64,000 nucleotides of DNA from Acidobacteriota bacterium (lineage in GTDB: Bacteria > Acidobacteriota > Blastocatellia > Pyrinomonadales > Pyrinomonadaceae). Under the pieces are notes generated by a model. That model was not told where the DNA came from. It made no database searches and saw nothing but the letters and a program-made list of their open reading frames with translations. Positions within the stretch are counted from its first letter, which is position 1. Every line of letters starts with the position of its first letter. The position numbers were made by a program, and so were the translations under genes. Shown in pieces: positions 8,826-16,500 of this stretch. The DNA lies in the NCBI GenBank assembly GCA_016718135.1, contig JADKEF010000007.1:106142-170141 (forward strand). Reading direction: 5' to 3'.

Positions 8826-9272
8826 AAGAATTTCCGCAACGGCTTTCTGCCGATAATCAAAAATGTAGTCCAGTTCCCGCCGAACCAGAAAATGTGCGAC
8901 ATCGCCGAGCGGTTCGAACGGGAGGCGGTACCGGACCTCGTCTTCGACGAGCGTTCTGTTGTCGTCTATCTCGGTAAAAGTATGCGTGTGTATCCACTGC
9001 GAATACGGGCCGCGGAGCTGGCGGTCGACAAACCGGTGCGGACGGTTCCAGACGCTGATCTCGGTGCGCCATTTGACGGGGAAGCCGCGCATTTTTAGTT
9101 CATAGTCGATCAGCGTGCCCTGCCTGATATCGATCGGCTGCGGCGTGATGATGTGAAAATTCAGCTCCGGCGGCGTAATGCGTTCGAGATTACCGGCATC
9201 GGCAAAGAACTCGAAAACCTCTTCGCGAGGCAGGTCGATGGTCAGGGAACGGATAAGAATATGTTCGGCCAT
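8754..9272 (-). CDS. SRPBCC-family ligand-binding protein
   Basis: A 172-residue START/Bet v1-like protein. It begins ILIRSLTIDLPREEVFEFFADAGNLERITPPEL, the usual beta1-helix opening of CoxG/YfbN-like SRPBCC proteins. The body contains RGPYSQWIHTHTF and VEDEVRYRLPFEPLG. The fold binds hydrophobic ligands; the ligand here is unknown. The last ~22 residues (from LSNHRDTEKTKE) are encoded by a CACAGAG-class micro-repeat and are likely a recent, non-family C-terminal extension. A perfect 18-bp inverted repeat sits immediately upstream. Confidence 0.75.
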   Translation of the reverse strand: MAEHILIRSLTIDLPREEVFEFFADAGNLERITPPELNFHIITPQPIDIRQGTLIDYELKMRGFPVKWRTEISVWNRPHRFVDRQLRGPYSQWIHTHTFTEIDDNRTLVEDEVRYRLPFEPLGDVAHFLVRRELDYIFDYRQKAVAEILSNHRDTEKTKEEEPGQLDFSPAQ

Positions 9273-9282
9273 AGGAATTAGT

Positions 9283-9356
9283 AACCGCGAAATACGCTAA
9301 AAACACGAAAGGATTCTTGATCCTCTTTTTTCGCGTCTTTAGCGTATTTCGCGGTT
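9283..9356. repeat. Inverted repeat with perfect 18-bp arms
   Basis: AACCGCGAAATACGCTAA at 9283-9300 is exactly complementary to TTAGCGTATTTCGCGGTT at 9339-9356. The sequence in between (ACGAAAGGAT ... ATCCTC ... TTTCGCGTC) continues the pairing imperfectly. It fills the gap between two minus-strand genes and belongs to the same micro-repeat style as the other hairpins, with a different core. Confidence 0.85.
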
Positions 9357-9365
9357 AAATTACTT

Positions 9366-9917
9366 TTAGTTTCGGTTTTTGAGGTATTTTTCGGGGATCT
9401 TATTGTCCGGCGTTTCGGCCTGCCAATAGATACTGATCACCCACCAACGTTTGCCGTCGTTCATTAGCTGAAAGCTGTTGATGCCGCGCAGGAATGGCGT
9501 TTTGTCGTCGGCTTTTCGGAAGGCGTGATACGTCGAGAAAACCTGTGCGATATTGCCGTAAATATCCACGTGGCGTGCCAATTCGCGTTCGTGAAAGCCG
9601 TCCTTCTCAAGCACCGGGCCGCTGCGTGTGACGTAATCGTCTGGCGTCATAAATCTCGCCATCGTTACGCCGGTCTGTGCATTCTTGCCCGTCGGGATCA
9701 GCTTCGCGTCTTTGTGAAACAACGAACGAAAACGATCCCAATCACGCTTCTGCCCGGCGTCCCCCGAGATCACTTCATAAACTGCTTTCATGATCGAGTC
9801 GAGCGAGGCAACATCCTTCGGATCAGCCTCACGCGGCGTCGAAGCCGGAACGGGCGGCTGAGCAAATGTCACGACCGATGCGGCCAGCACGATAAACGTC
9901 AAGGTAAGTATTTTCAT
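9366..9917 (-). CDS. Secreted NTF2-like (SnoaL/DUF4440-type) protein
   Basis: A 183-residue exported protein. A signal peptide (MKILTLTFIVLAASVVTFAQ) precedes a single NTF2-like cone fold: the helix VASLDSIMKAVYEVISG, then WDRFRSLFHKDAKLIPTG, then DIYGNIAQVFSTYHAFRK and strand-rich GKRWWVISIYWQAE. These are typical of nuclear-transport-factor-2-like orphan domains in secreted acidobacterial proteins. No catalytic residue set can be assigned. It lies between two inverted-repeat elements. Confidence 0.7.
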   Translation of the reverse strand: MKILTLTFIVLAASVVTFAQPPVPASTPREADPKDVASLDSIMKAVYEVISGDAGQKRDWDRFRSLFHKDAKLIPTGKNAQTGVTMARFMTPDDYVTRSGPVLEKDGFHERELARHVDIYGNIAQVFSTYHAFRKADDKTPFLRGINSFQLMNDGKRWWVISIYWQAETPDNKIPEKYLKNRN

Positions 9918-9953
9918 ATCGATATTCTACGCGAAAATGCTCGGAAAGTTTTC

Positions 9954-10020
9954 CTCCGCGTCCTCAGCGATCTCTGCGTTAAAACTGTATTCTAACGCAG
10001 AGATCGCTGAGGCCGCAGAG
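9954..10020. repeat. Micro-repeat hairpin (CGCAGAG class), copy 2
   Basis: Two 28-base arms (9954-9981 and 9993-10020) pair with only two mismatches around an 11-base loop. Each arm shows units such as CTCAGCGATCTCTGCGTT. It ends five bases before the stop of the downstream-reading nuclease gene, so it could also end that transcript. No T-run typical of an intrinsic terminator follows the right arm. Confidence 0.85.
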
Positions 10021-10024
10021 AAGT

Positions 10025-10879
10025 CTAAGGGGAACGCATCGTATTTGCGTCCTTTCGATTCTCAAGCGTTTCCTGGATCTCCTTAGGAAGTTGGCTAAAT
10101 AGGTCGAGCCCGGTCTTTTGCTCTATCTCTCGAACCGTCGTCTTGTAACTTTCCCAACGCACATTTTCGATGCCGTCAATGTTTGGCATATCCGCGGCGA
10201 TGATGCGTGTTCGTCCATTGATGGTCGACGAGCCACGTGGCAGGACGACGATCACTTTCCAGCAATTCGTCGGGATCGTGACCTTGCCGCGAAGACGGCC
10301 TTTTTCGCCGTAAACTCCGGCGATGGTGTACGTGTCGTTTCCGCTTCGAGCAATGCCGCGAGCATACATCTCGAGTTTATTCCAGGGGAACTGATTGAGA
10401 TCGCCGGTCTGCGGGACGATGTTTGTCATCAGGAATGTCTCTTCCATACGCCGTTCATCACCGAAGCGATCCGCCGCCGGGACCATGTGGCCACGGTCGT
10501 ATCCGCTGCCGGAATAGTCGTAATATTGGATACGTCGAAAACCCTTTGGCAACGATTCATCGGCCTCAAAACGCGGACGTTCGACGCGATCGCCGAGATC
10601 GGCTTGCGTTGTGCGCCACGCTACCCAATTCGCGGTGCCCCGGCTGTCGTTGTAGGACAACACGTGGCTAGAATGCGTGACAAGCCAATTATCATTGTCC
10701 GCTGTACCCGCGTTCGACGGATTGCCGAACGGCAACACCGCGTTCGGTATCGGCTGTTCGGGAGCGGCATCAGGCAGCTTTTCCGGTACCTTCGCCGGCT
10801 GCGCGACAAAGCCGCAGCCGAGCGAAACGGCGACTATGAAAATCAGCCCGATAAATCCTGATCTGATCGATGGCGGCAT
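10025..10879 (-). CDS. Secreted DNA/RNA non-specific endonuclease (lipoprotein)
   Basis: A 284-residue nuclease of the NUC1/Serratia type. The start at 10879 gives a lipoprotein signal (FIVAVSLGC); upstream in-frame residues are encoded by a micro-repeat hairpin and are excluded. The catalytic motif is DRGHMVPAADR with the general-base His, followed by MTNIVPQTGDLNQFPWNKLE, whose Asn binds the metal. These enzymes cut DNA and RNA without sequence preference and here would act in the periplasm or at the surface. It is related to the nuclease domain of the gene at 16500-18209. Confidence 0.85.
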   Translation of the reverse strand: MPPSIRSGFIGLIFIVAVSLGCGFVAQPAKVPEKLPDAAPEQPIPNAVLPFGNPSNAGTADNDNWLVTHSSHVLSYNDSRGTANWVAWRTTQADLGDRVERPRFEADESLPKGFRRIQYYDYSGSGYDRGHMVPAADRFGDERRMEETFLMTNIVPQTGDLNQFPWNKLEMYARGIARSGNDTYTIAGVYGEKGRLRGKVTIPTNCWKVIVVLPRGSSTINGRTRIIAADMPNIDGIENVRWESYKTTVREIEQKTGLDLFSQLPKEIQETLENRKDANTMRSP

Positions 10880-10920
10880 GTGTCGGTTTGAGTTTACCAA
10901 ACCAATTCGCCACTCCACAC

Positions 10921-11008
10921 TTTGCGTCTTCCTTTGCGTCCTTGACGGGCTTTGCGTGAGAACGGATCTCTCACGCAAAGTCGCAAAATACGCAAAGGGA
11001 CGCGAAGA
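10921..11008. repeat. Micro-repeat hairpin (TTTGCGT class)
   Basis: Arms at about 10921-10961 and 10969-11008 pair imperfectly, with an exact core TTTGCGTGAGA/TCTCACGCAAA next to the loop. Units such as TTTGCGTCC recur about every 10 bases. It occupies the divergent gap between the minus-strand nuclease and plus-strand rlmN. Confidence 0.75.
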
Positions 11009-11043
11009 AGCGATATGCCGCCGATTGCGTTAGAATCTATTTA

Positions 11044-12105
11044 GTGACAGAAAAGGTCCACATAACGGGATTGAGCCGTGATGAACTTGCCGAGCTTGCC
11101 GAATCTTTCGGCGAGCCGCGTTATCGTGCGACGCAGGTTTTCAAAGCGGTACACGAGCGGCGCTTGCGTTCATTCGACGAGATCACCGATCTGCCGAAGA
11201 AATTTCGTGCGAAGCTCGAAGAGGCGGCTGACATATCTCGCCTCACAGTCGAATCAAAGTACGTCTCGACCGACGGCACGCGGCGGTATCTGATGAAGAC
11301 GGCGGACAATTATCCAGTCGAGACCGTTTATATACCGAGCGAGAATCGCGACACGATCTGTTTTTCGTCACAATCGGGCTGTCCGCTCAAATGTGACTTT
11401 TGCCTCACCGCAAAGCTCGGTTTGCTGCGAAACCTCACCGCCGGCGAGATCGTCGAGCAGGTTATCATCGTCCTAAACGACGTCTATGGCGTCGGCGAAG
11501 AGACGCCGCACGGGACAAATCTGGTCGGCATGGGAGCAGGTGAGCCGTTCCTGAATTTCGAAAATCTGATCAACGCCTTAAAGATAATGTCCGACGAAGA
11601 CGGCTTATTCATCGTCCCAAACCGCGTTACCGTCTCGACCGCGGGTATCGTGCCGCGCATTTATGATCTCGCAAATCTCGTCGAACGCCCGCACCTCGCT
11701 ATCTCACTCTCGGCACCGAACGACGAGATGCGCGACAAGCTGATGCCGATCAACAAGAAATGGGACATTAAAGAAGTGATGACCGCGGCGAAGGAGTTTG
11801 AGGCGAGTCTGAGACGCGGTGAGCGTTTCACGTTCGAATACGTAATGCTCGGCGGCGTCAACGACCGCGACGAAGACGCCCTCGAACTCGCCCGCCTCAT
11901 CGAACGCTACCAGCTAAAACGCGTCAAGATCAATCTCATCCCACACAACGGCGCCGAGCAGCTCGACTACAGCACCTCGACCGAGGAACGCGTCGAGCGA
12001 TTCAAAAAGCTACTGGAATCGCGGGGCGTTGATGCGTATGTTCGCCAACCGCGTGGTAGAGATATTTATGCAGCGTGCGGACAGTTAGCGGCAAAGGCTG
12101 CGTAA
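11044..12105 (+). CDS. rlmN: Dual-specificity 23S rRNA/tRNA (adenine-C2) methyltransferase RlmN
   Basis: A 353-residue radical-SAM enzyme that methylates C2 of A2503 in 23S rRNA and A37 of some tRNAs. The cluster-binding cysteines are C113, C117 and C120 (CPLKCDFC). MGAGEPFLNFENL is the glycine-rich SAM segment. The acceptor cysteine near the end is C345 (AACGQL), and the other methyl-carrying Cys lies in the C-terminal half. The N-terminal HhH-like domain (GEPRYRATQVFKAVHERR) is present. The start is GTG at 11044, which fits the family length. A hairpin of the TTTGCGT class lies 36 bases upstream. Confidence 0.95.
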   Translation: MTEKVHITGLSRDELAELAESFGEPRYRATQVFKAVHERRLRSFDEITDLPKKFRAKLEEAADISRLTVESKYVSTDGTRRYLMKTADNYPVETVYIPSENRDTICFSSQSGCPLKCDFCLTAKLGLLRNLTAGEIVEQVIIVLNDVYGVGEETPHGTNLVGMGAGEPFLNFENLINALKIMSDEDGLFIVPNRVTVSTAGIVPRIYDLANLVERPHLAISLSAPNDEMRDKLMPINKKWDIKEVMTAAKEFEASLRRGERFTFEYVMLGGVNDRDEDALELARLIERYQLKRVKINLIPHNGAEQLDYSTSTEERVERFKKLLESRGVDAYVRQPRGRDIYAACGQLAAKAA

Positions 12106-12114
12106 ATATTTCAT

Positions 12115-12630
12115 ATGGAACTACTGATCCCAGGCCTGATCCTTGTCGCTCTGATGGTATGGGCCTCAACGAAGATCAAAAAGACGACCGCCGCCGCGTT
12201 TGAGGCGGAGACGGTGGAGACGGACGAGTTTGTCATTAATAAACCCGACGGATTTCTGCATGTGCTCAATGGCGATCCGCAGTATGCGTTTGAATCGTAT
12301 TCAAAGGAGTATGGTGGCGAAGGTGCTGAGGATGTGCGTCGTGCGACGGCAACTGTAAAGGTCACGTCAACGACCGCTAGAGAAGAAGCGATGCGGCGTC
12401 TGAATGCCGGCAATGAAAAGATCGACGACCGTAGCGAGGTGATCGGCGAAACTAAATACCGTCTTATCGAGACAAGAGCCGTCGCAAACGATATCGAATA
12501 CCGCAACCTCTTCAAAATAGCCCAACGCGGAGACAAAACATACGTAATGACCATCACTGCAATTGCGGAAACAACCGACGAAGCCATGCGCGACATCGAA
12601 GGTATGCTCGATAGTTTTGAAATAAAGTAG
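12115..12630 (+). CDS. Membrane-anchored protein of unknown function
   Basis: Not recognised. 171 residues: one N-terminal membrane helix (MELLIPGLILVALMVWAST) followed by a basic KIKK and a soluble alpha/beta domain ending IAETTDEAMRDIEGMLDSFEI, which resembles PsbP/DUF1795-like folds in its last helix. It follows rlmN by nine bases and precedes the nDsbD-like gene by nine bases in the same direction, so it is probably co-transcribed with both. Confidence 0.6.
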   Translation: MELLIPGLILVALMVWASTKIKKTTAAAFEAETVETDEFVINKPDGFLHVLNGDPQYAFESYSKEYGGEGAEDVRRATATVKVTSTTAREEAMRRLNAGNEKIDDRSEVIGETKYRLIETRAVANDIEYRNLFKIAQRGDKTYVMTITAIAETTDEAMRDIEGMLDSFEIK

Positions 12631-12639
12631 AGCTGCGAG

Positions 12640-13125
12640 ATGATAAAGTTCAGGATGAGAAAGTTTGTTTACACGACCATCGGTGCAGTGATGTTGCTCG
12701 GCGGCAGTTTCCTGGCAACAAATGCTCAGACCGTCACAGGCACAATAGCGAAAGGTGAAGTCACCAAAGGCCGCAAGGCCAAGGCAACCGTTGTGCTTGA
12801 TATCCCGCACGATCTGCATACGAATTCCAACAATCCGGGCAGCGAATACGCTATCCCGACGACCGTCAAGATCACGCCCGTAAGCGGCGTCAAGATCGGT
12901 GCAGTCGTCTATCCACGCGGGATGAATAAGAAATTCGAGTTCGCGGAAAAGGCACTGAATATCTACGAGGGAAAGGTTGAGTTCACCTTCGACGTGACCG
13001 TACCGACGAGCTATCGCAAGCCAAAGATCGAGATCGAGGTCTCGGTCAGATATCAGGCGTGTACCAATGAGGTGTGCTATCCGCCGACCTCGAAGAAGGC
13101 AACGCTGGTAGCCAACGTCCGTTAG
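12640..13125 (+). CDS. Exported DsbD N-terminal-domain-like thiol protein
   Basis: A 161-residue protein with a signal peptide (RKFVYTTIGAVMLLGG...TNAQ) and a single immunoglobulin-like domain. YQACTNEVCYPP near residues 141-152 matches the redox-active Cys pair loop of the DsbD alpha domain, which passes electrons to periplasmic partners. Unlike DsbD, there is no membrane or thioredoxin domain attached. An internal ATG at 12655 (MRKFVY) could be the true start. Its stop codon overlaps the stop of the convergent pgeF gene by four bases. Confidence 0.75.
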   Translation: MIKFRMRKFVYTTIGAVMLLGGSFLATNAQTVTGTIAKGEVTKGRKAKATVVLDIPHDLHTNSNNPGSEYAIPTTVKITPVSGVKIGAVVYPRGMNKKFEFAEKALNIYEGKVEFTFDVTVPTSYRKPKIEIEVSVRYQACTNEVCYPPTSKKATLVANVR

Positions 13126-13988
13126 GTTCGTCCGATGACGGACAGCAAACGGCCCGTCTTGCCAAAAGTCTTTTTCTCTAAACGATAGGAAAAGAAAAGA
13201 TCCGACCGCTCCATCGTGCAAAACGGAGCGGTGAAAATATTCGCGTCGTTGACACCGATCGCGGTCAGTTGGTCGCGGTTGGCGAGATGCAGATCGACGA
13301 GTGCATGACTGTCGCGGGTCGCGGTGAAATACTTTTCACTCTCGGCAAAGTTCTCGCCAAATTCACCGATCACATCCTCGCCGACCTCATAATTTCGCCC
13401 GCAGGCTGCCGGGCCAATGGCTGCGATGATGTCGCTCGCATTCGTTCCGTAAGTTGCGGTCATTTGCTCAACCGCTTTTCGCACGATCGACCGAACTGTT
13501 CCACGCCAACCCGCGTGGACAGCCGCAAAAGCTCCTGTTTTCGAATCGCCGAGCAAAACCGGCACGCAATCGGCCGTTTTTGCACCGACCAAAATACCAC
13601 TAAGATCGCTTACCAAAGCATCTGCTCGATCTTCAGAATTGCCGATATCCTCAAGGGTTCGCACGGTCTTGATCGTGTCACCGTGAACTTGCCATACGGT
13701 CGCGAGGCGATATTCTCCGTCAAATGTTGCGAGAAACCGTCGCCTATTTTCGTAAATATTCTCAGCTTCGTCCTCGTCAAAACCCGCGAGATTGAGATCA
13801 TGGCCAAGACTAAAAGCCGACACACCGCCGAGCCGTGTCGAGAAGCCGTTGGCGAATCCGGCATCCTCGAGCGGACGACAGACAAGCACCTTTACGCCAT
13901 CGCGTTCTCGCCAATAGAAGCCCGATTCTGCTAAAGTTCTTGCATCGTCGGCTGACTGCTGACCGCTCACTGCTGACTGCTCACTCAT
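13122..13988 (-). CDS. pgeF: Peptidoglycan editing factor PgeF (multicopper-polyphenol-oxidase/DUF152 family)
   Basis: A 288-residue YfiH/YlmD-family protein. Zinc ligands are visible in QVHGD, in TADCVPVLL and in VHAGWRGT, with a conserved IGPAACGRNYEVG. In E. coli the family removes non-canonical L-Ser from peptidoglycan precursors; purine nucleoside activity is also reported for relatives. The start is taken at 13988, overlapping the divergent acpS start. An ATG at 14012 would run further into acpS. The first ~13 residues (SEQSAVSGQQSAD) are encoded by a heptamer repeat, so the native N-terminus may have been lost or replaced. Confidence 0.85.
   Translation of the reverse strand: MSEQSAVSGQQSADDARTLAESGFYWRERDGVKVLVCRPLEDAGFANGFSTRLGGVSAFSLGHDLNLAGFDEDEAENIYENRRRFLATFDGEYRLATVWQVHGDTIKTVRTLEDIGNSEDRADALVSDLSGILVGAKTADCVPVLLGDSKTGAFAAVHAGWRGTVRSIVRKAVEQMTATYGTNASDIIAAIGPAACGRNYEVGEDVIGEFGENFAESEKYFTATRDSHALVDLHLANRDQLTAIGVNDANIFTAPFCTMERSDLFFSYRLEKKTFGKTGRLLSVIGRT
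13951..13985. repeat. Tandem heptamer repeat at the pgeF/acpS junction
   Basis: Five near-identical 7-base units in the style CTGACTG / CTGACCG / CTCACTG. It covers the first codons of pgeF and the region directly upstream of acpS, where ribosome binding or a promoter for acpS would be expected. It is too short and ungapped to be a CRISPR array. Confidence 0.75.
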
Positions 13989-14370
13989 GATCTTATCCAT
14001 CGGGGTCGACATTGTTGAAGTTTATCGCATCCGCGAGACCATCGCGAGAACGCCGCGGTTCGCCGAGCGTGTGTTTACAGCGGGCGAACGTGAGTATTGC
14101 GAGAGCAAAGGCGTCGCGGCAGCACAGTCTTATGCAGGGCGTTTTGCGGCAAAAGAGGCGTTCCTAAAAGCGATCCAAACCGGCTGGCGTGGCAAGATCA
14201 CCTGGCACGACATCGAGATCATCTCCGACGCCGAAGGCGTCCCAACCCTAAACATCACCGGCGAAGCCAAACGCATCGCCGACGAACGCGGTGCGACAAG
14301 CGTGCACCTCTCGATCTCGCACACGACTGAGCATGCGGTCGCACAAATAATTCTTGAGAAACGTCCCTGA
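13987..14370 (+). CDS. acpS: Holo-[acyl-carrier-protein] synthase
   Basis: A 127-residue trimeric-type phosphopantetheinyl transferase that charges apo-ACP from CoA. Its magnesium motifs are GVDIVEV (6-12) and GRFAAKEAFLKA. SISHT near residues 109-113 is the other conserved segment. Length is normal. Its ATG overlaps the divergent pgeF start (shared bases 13987-13988), so any promoter must lie inside pgeF. A roughly 165-base inverted repeat follows the stop immediately. Confidence 0.93.
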   Translation: MILSIGVDIVEVYRIRETIARTPRFAERVFTAGEREYCESKGVAAAQSYAGRFAAKEAFLKAIQTGWRGKITWHDIEIISDAEGVPTLNITGEAKRIADERGATSVHLSISHTTEHAVAQIILEKRP

Positions 14371-14538
14371 GGGGCGAGGCTCTGCCTGTTTGCAGTGCGG
14401 CGATGGCTTCGCCTCGCCGATTGCCGTTACTCTCCTCCCCGCAATTTCGCACGAAGTGCGAAATTGCGGGGGAGATCATTGTGAGCCATCGCCCGGCGAG
14501 GCAGAGCCACGCCGCATTGCAAGACGGCAAAGCCGCAG
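14371..14538. repeat. Large nested inverted repeat after acpS
   Basis: A near-perfect stem (16 bp: 14437-14452 with 14456-14471, loop GAA) is nested in an outer imperfect inverted repeat of about 42 bases on each side (around 14378-14419 and 14493-14536). The whole could fold as one long hairpin or as several smaller ones. It fills most of the gap between the convergent acpS and nuclease genes. No coding potential is evident. Confidence 0.8.
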
Positions 14539-14604
14539 CGTGTATCTGAGGTTAAGTTGCACGAACGGAAATTCGCCCCGAGCTATTCCATCCGTCCAAG
14601 ACTC

Positions 14605-16500
14605 CTAGTTGGCTGGCGTCGGTGTTGGTGTCGGAGGCGGCGGCTCATCGAGATTCAGGAAGAGCACGGCGGCGTCATGATCTGAGGTTCGTTCCGGTCG
14701 TGTGATGTCGTTTGCATACACCTTTGGAAAGTCCGCATTTGAGCGGGCATAGCCAAATTTCAATGCTCTGGAGCGAGCTGGTTTGTTGATGAGAATGTGA
14801 TCGAGTGACTGGGCCGAACCGTCGAAGCTGTACGAGTAGCGGTTCTTTGCGTCAATATAATCGATCATGTTGACGAGTCCGGTCGCGTAGGCGGTCTTCG
14901 ATGGAGCGAGTACATTCGGATCTGACTTTCCTTTCAAAATACCGATCAGGTCGTTATAACCGTCGTTAAACTGAAAGGCATTAAAGTCGCCGCACAAGAT
15001 AATGCGCTCTGTCGGGTCCGCCTTCTGACGGTCCTCAACAAATTTTGCGAGCCACTCGGCTTCGAGCCGACGTTTTTGACGAACGCGGTCGCCGTCCTTT
15101 TCGTCGTCGATGCCGTTGTACGATTTGAAATGATTTACGATCACCGTAAACGCTAGCGGCTTAGCCGACTTTGCGTCAATGACCTCGGCCTTCAGCATGA
15201 GCGGCGGACGGTCATAGAGATTTTGCCCTTCTGCTCCGGGCACGGACGTAAGTTTCTCAGCCTTTCCGAGCTGCTTTACTTCAATTACCTTGATCTTGTT
15301 CGACTTTACCAGGAAGCCGACGTCGATACCTCTAACATCGTTACCTTCTTCGAGATATGCAACGTATTTCGGGTCGGGCTGATTTGCGGCCACCGCATCA
15401 GCATTTATTTTGTCGGCGAGCTTCTGGAGAGACTTCAGATTCTCGACTTCGACAATGCCCAGAACGTCGGGCATCGAGAGTACATTTCTGATCGCAAGCG
15501 ACGTCTTGGTCAGACGTTTTTGAAAGACATCTTTCGGCGTCACCACTTCTTTTTCGACGTTAGGCGAATTGGTCTCGTCGTCAAAAAAGTTCTCGATGTT
15601 AAAGCTGCCAACTGTCGTTTCACGCTCTCCGGCCGGGCTCGTCGGCACAAAAGCTTTGATATTATCGACCTTCGGCGGGTTCGCGGCATCGACATAGAGC
15701 GTGTAGAACTTACGCGAATAATCGATCACGCCGATCATGTCTTTCAGCGTTGCTCCCGCGGTAACGTCGATCGCTTTCGATCCTGTCTGCTGCGTGCTGT
15801 CGATCCGCAAGATCTCGGGGTTCATATCAAACGCCGGGATCGTGCTCGGCAGTTTATCAACGATGATCTGCAAAACGCTCAGTCCCGGCTCTCTGAATGG
15901 ACGCGGCGTTCCCTGTAAAACTGCGAAGAATACACCGTTCGAGGTCGAAATGCCGGTCTTTTCATTCGTAAAACCACCGGTCGGAGCGACGGCAGAAAAA
16001 TCACCCTTGACCCGCATTCCTTCGAAACGTTCCATCTGATCGAGCTTACCTTTCGGGTCAAGATCGGCGGCGGTCAGAACGATCGGAGCCGGAAGCGGAT
16101 TGTCTTTCGATATTACTTTGACGGTCGGTTTTGTGATCTCCGTGATGCTGAGAAAGATCCGCTCGTTACGCGGGCGAAACTCAGTGACCGTACCCTCAAC
16201 CTGCACAAGATTGCCGAGCGCAACCATCTCGACGCTATTCGCACCATATATGTATAGGCCCTCGGACGTTTTCGGGTCTTTGTCGACCTGTGCATCGGGC
16301 GTCTGAATATAGAAGCCGTTCTTCAGGATCGCCGTGACGACTCCGTTGACGCGGACCACTTGCCCGTCGAGCGGTGACGAACCTTTATCACCCTGGATCG
16401 CATTGATCGGATACTCTTTCTGTGCAAACAACGAAAGGGCACCGGCCAAAACAATGGCCGCGGTGCCCGCGATACGAAAAAGAGCTGTGGTATTTTTCAT
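14605..16500 (-). CDS. Secreted endonuclease/exonuclease/phosphatase-family nuclease (ExeM-like)
   Basis: A 631-residue exported nuclease. After a signal peptide comes an OB-fold-like domain (SSPLDGQVVRVNGVVTAIL ... YIQTPDAQ), then a linker, then an EEP catalytic domain starting GSFNIENFFDD. Catalytic signatures visible are IVEVENL, LCGDFNAF, SLDHILIN and RTSDHDAAV, in the usual order. A short proline/threonine tail ends the protein. Related extracellular nucleases degrade environmental DNA. Its start overlaps the stop of the upstream nuclease by one base (TAATG), so the two are translationally coupled. Confidence 0.85.
   Translation of the reverse strand: MKNTTALFRIAGTAAIVLAGALSLFAQKEYPINAIQGDKGSSPLDGQVVRVNGVVTAILKNGFYIQTPDAQVDKDPKTSEGLYIYGANSVEMVALGNLVQVEGTVTEFRPRNERIFLSITEITKPTVKVISKDNPLPAPIVLTAADLDPKGKLDQMERFEGMRVKGDFSAVAPTGGFTNEKTGISTSNGVFFAVLQGTPRPFREPGLSVLQIIVDKLPSTIPAFDMNPEILRIDSTQQTGSKAIDVTAGATLKDMIGVIDYSRKFYTLYVDAANPPKVDNIKAFVPTSPAGERETTVGSFNIENFFDDETNSPNVEKEVVTPKDVFQKRLTKTSLAIRNVLSMPDVLGIVEVENLKSLQKLADKINADAVAANQPDPKYVAYLEEGNDVRGIDVGFLVKSNKIKVIEVKQLGKAEKLTSVPGAEGQNLYDRPPLMLKAEVIDAKSAKPLAFTVIVNHFKSYNGIDDEKDGDRVRQKRRLEAEWLAKFVEDRQKADPTERIILCGDFNAFQFNDGYNDLIGILKGKSDPNVLAPSKTAYATGLVNMIDYIDAKNRYSYSFDGSAQSLDHILINKPARSRALKFGYARSNADFPKVYANDITRPERTSDHDAAVLFLNLDEPPPPTPTPTPAN

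Noticed and set aside
9954..10020. Micro-repeat hairpins as ordinary intrinsic terminators
   Set aside because: The arms are 18-30 bases, imperfect, built of internal repeats, and not followed by a T-run. Some lie before gene starts or within coding regions.
13951..13985. Heptamer tract as a CRISPR-like array
   Set aside because: The units are 7 bases, directly adjacent with no spacers, and there are no cas genes in the window.
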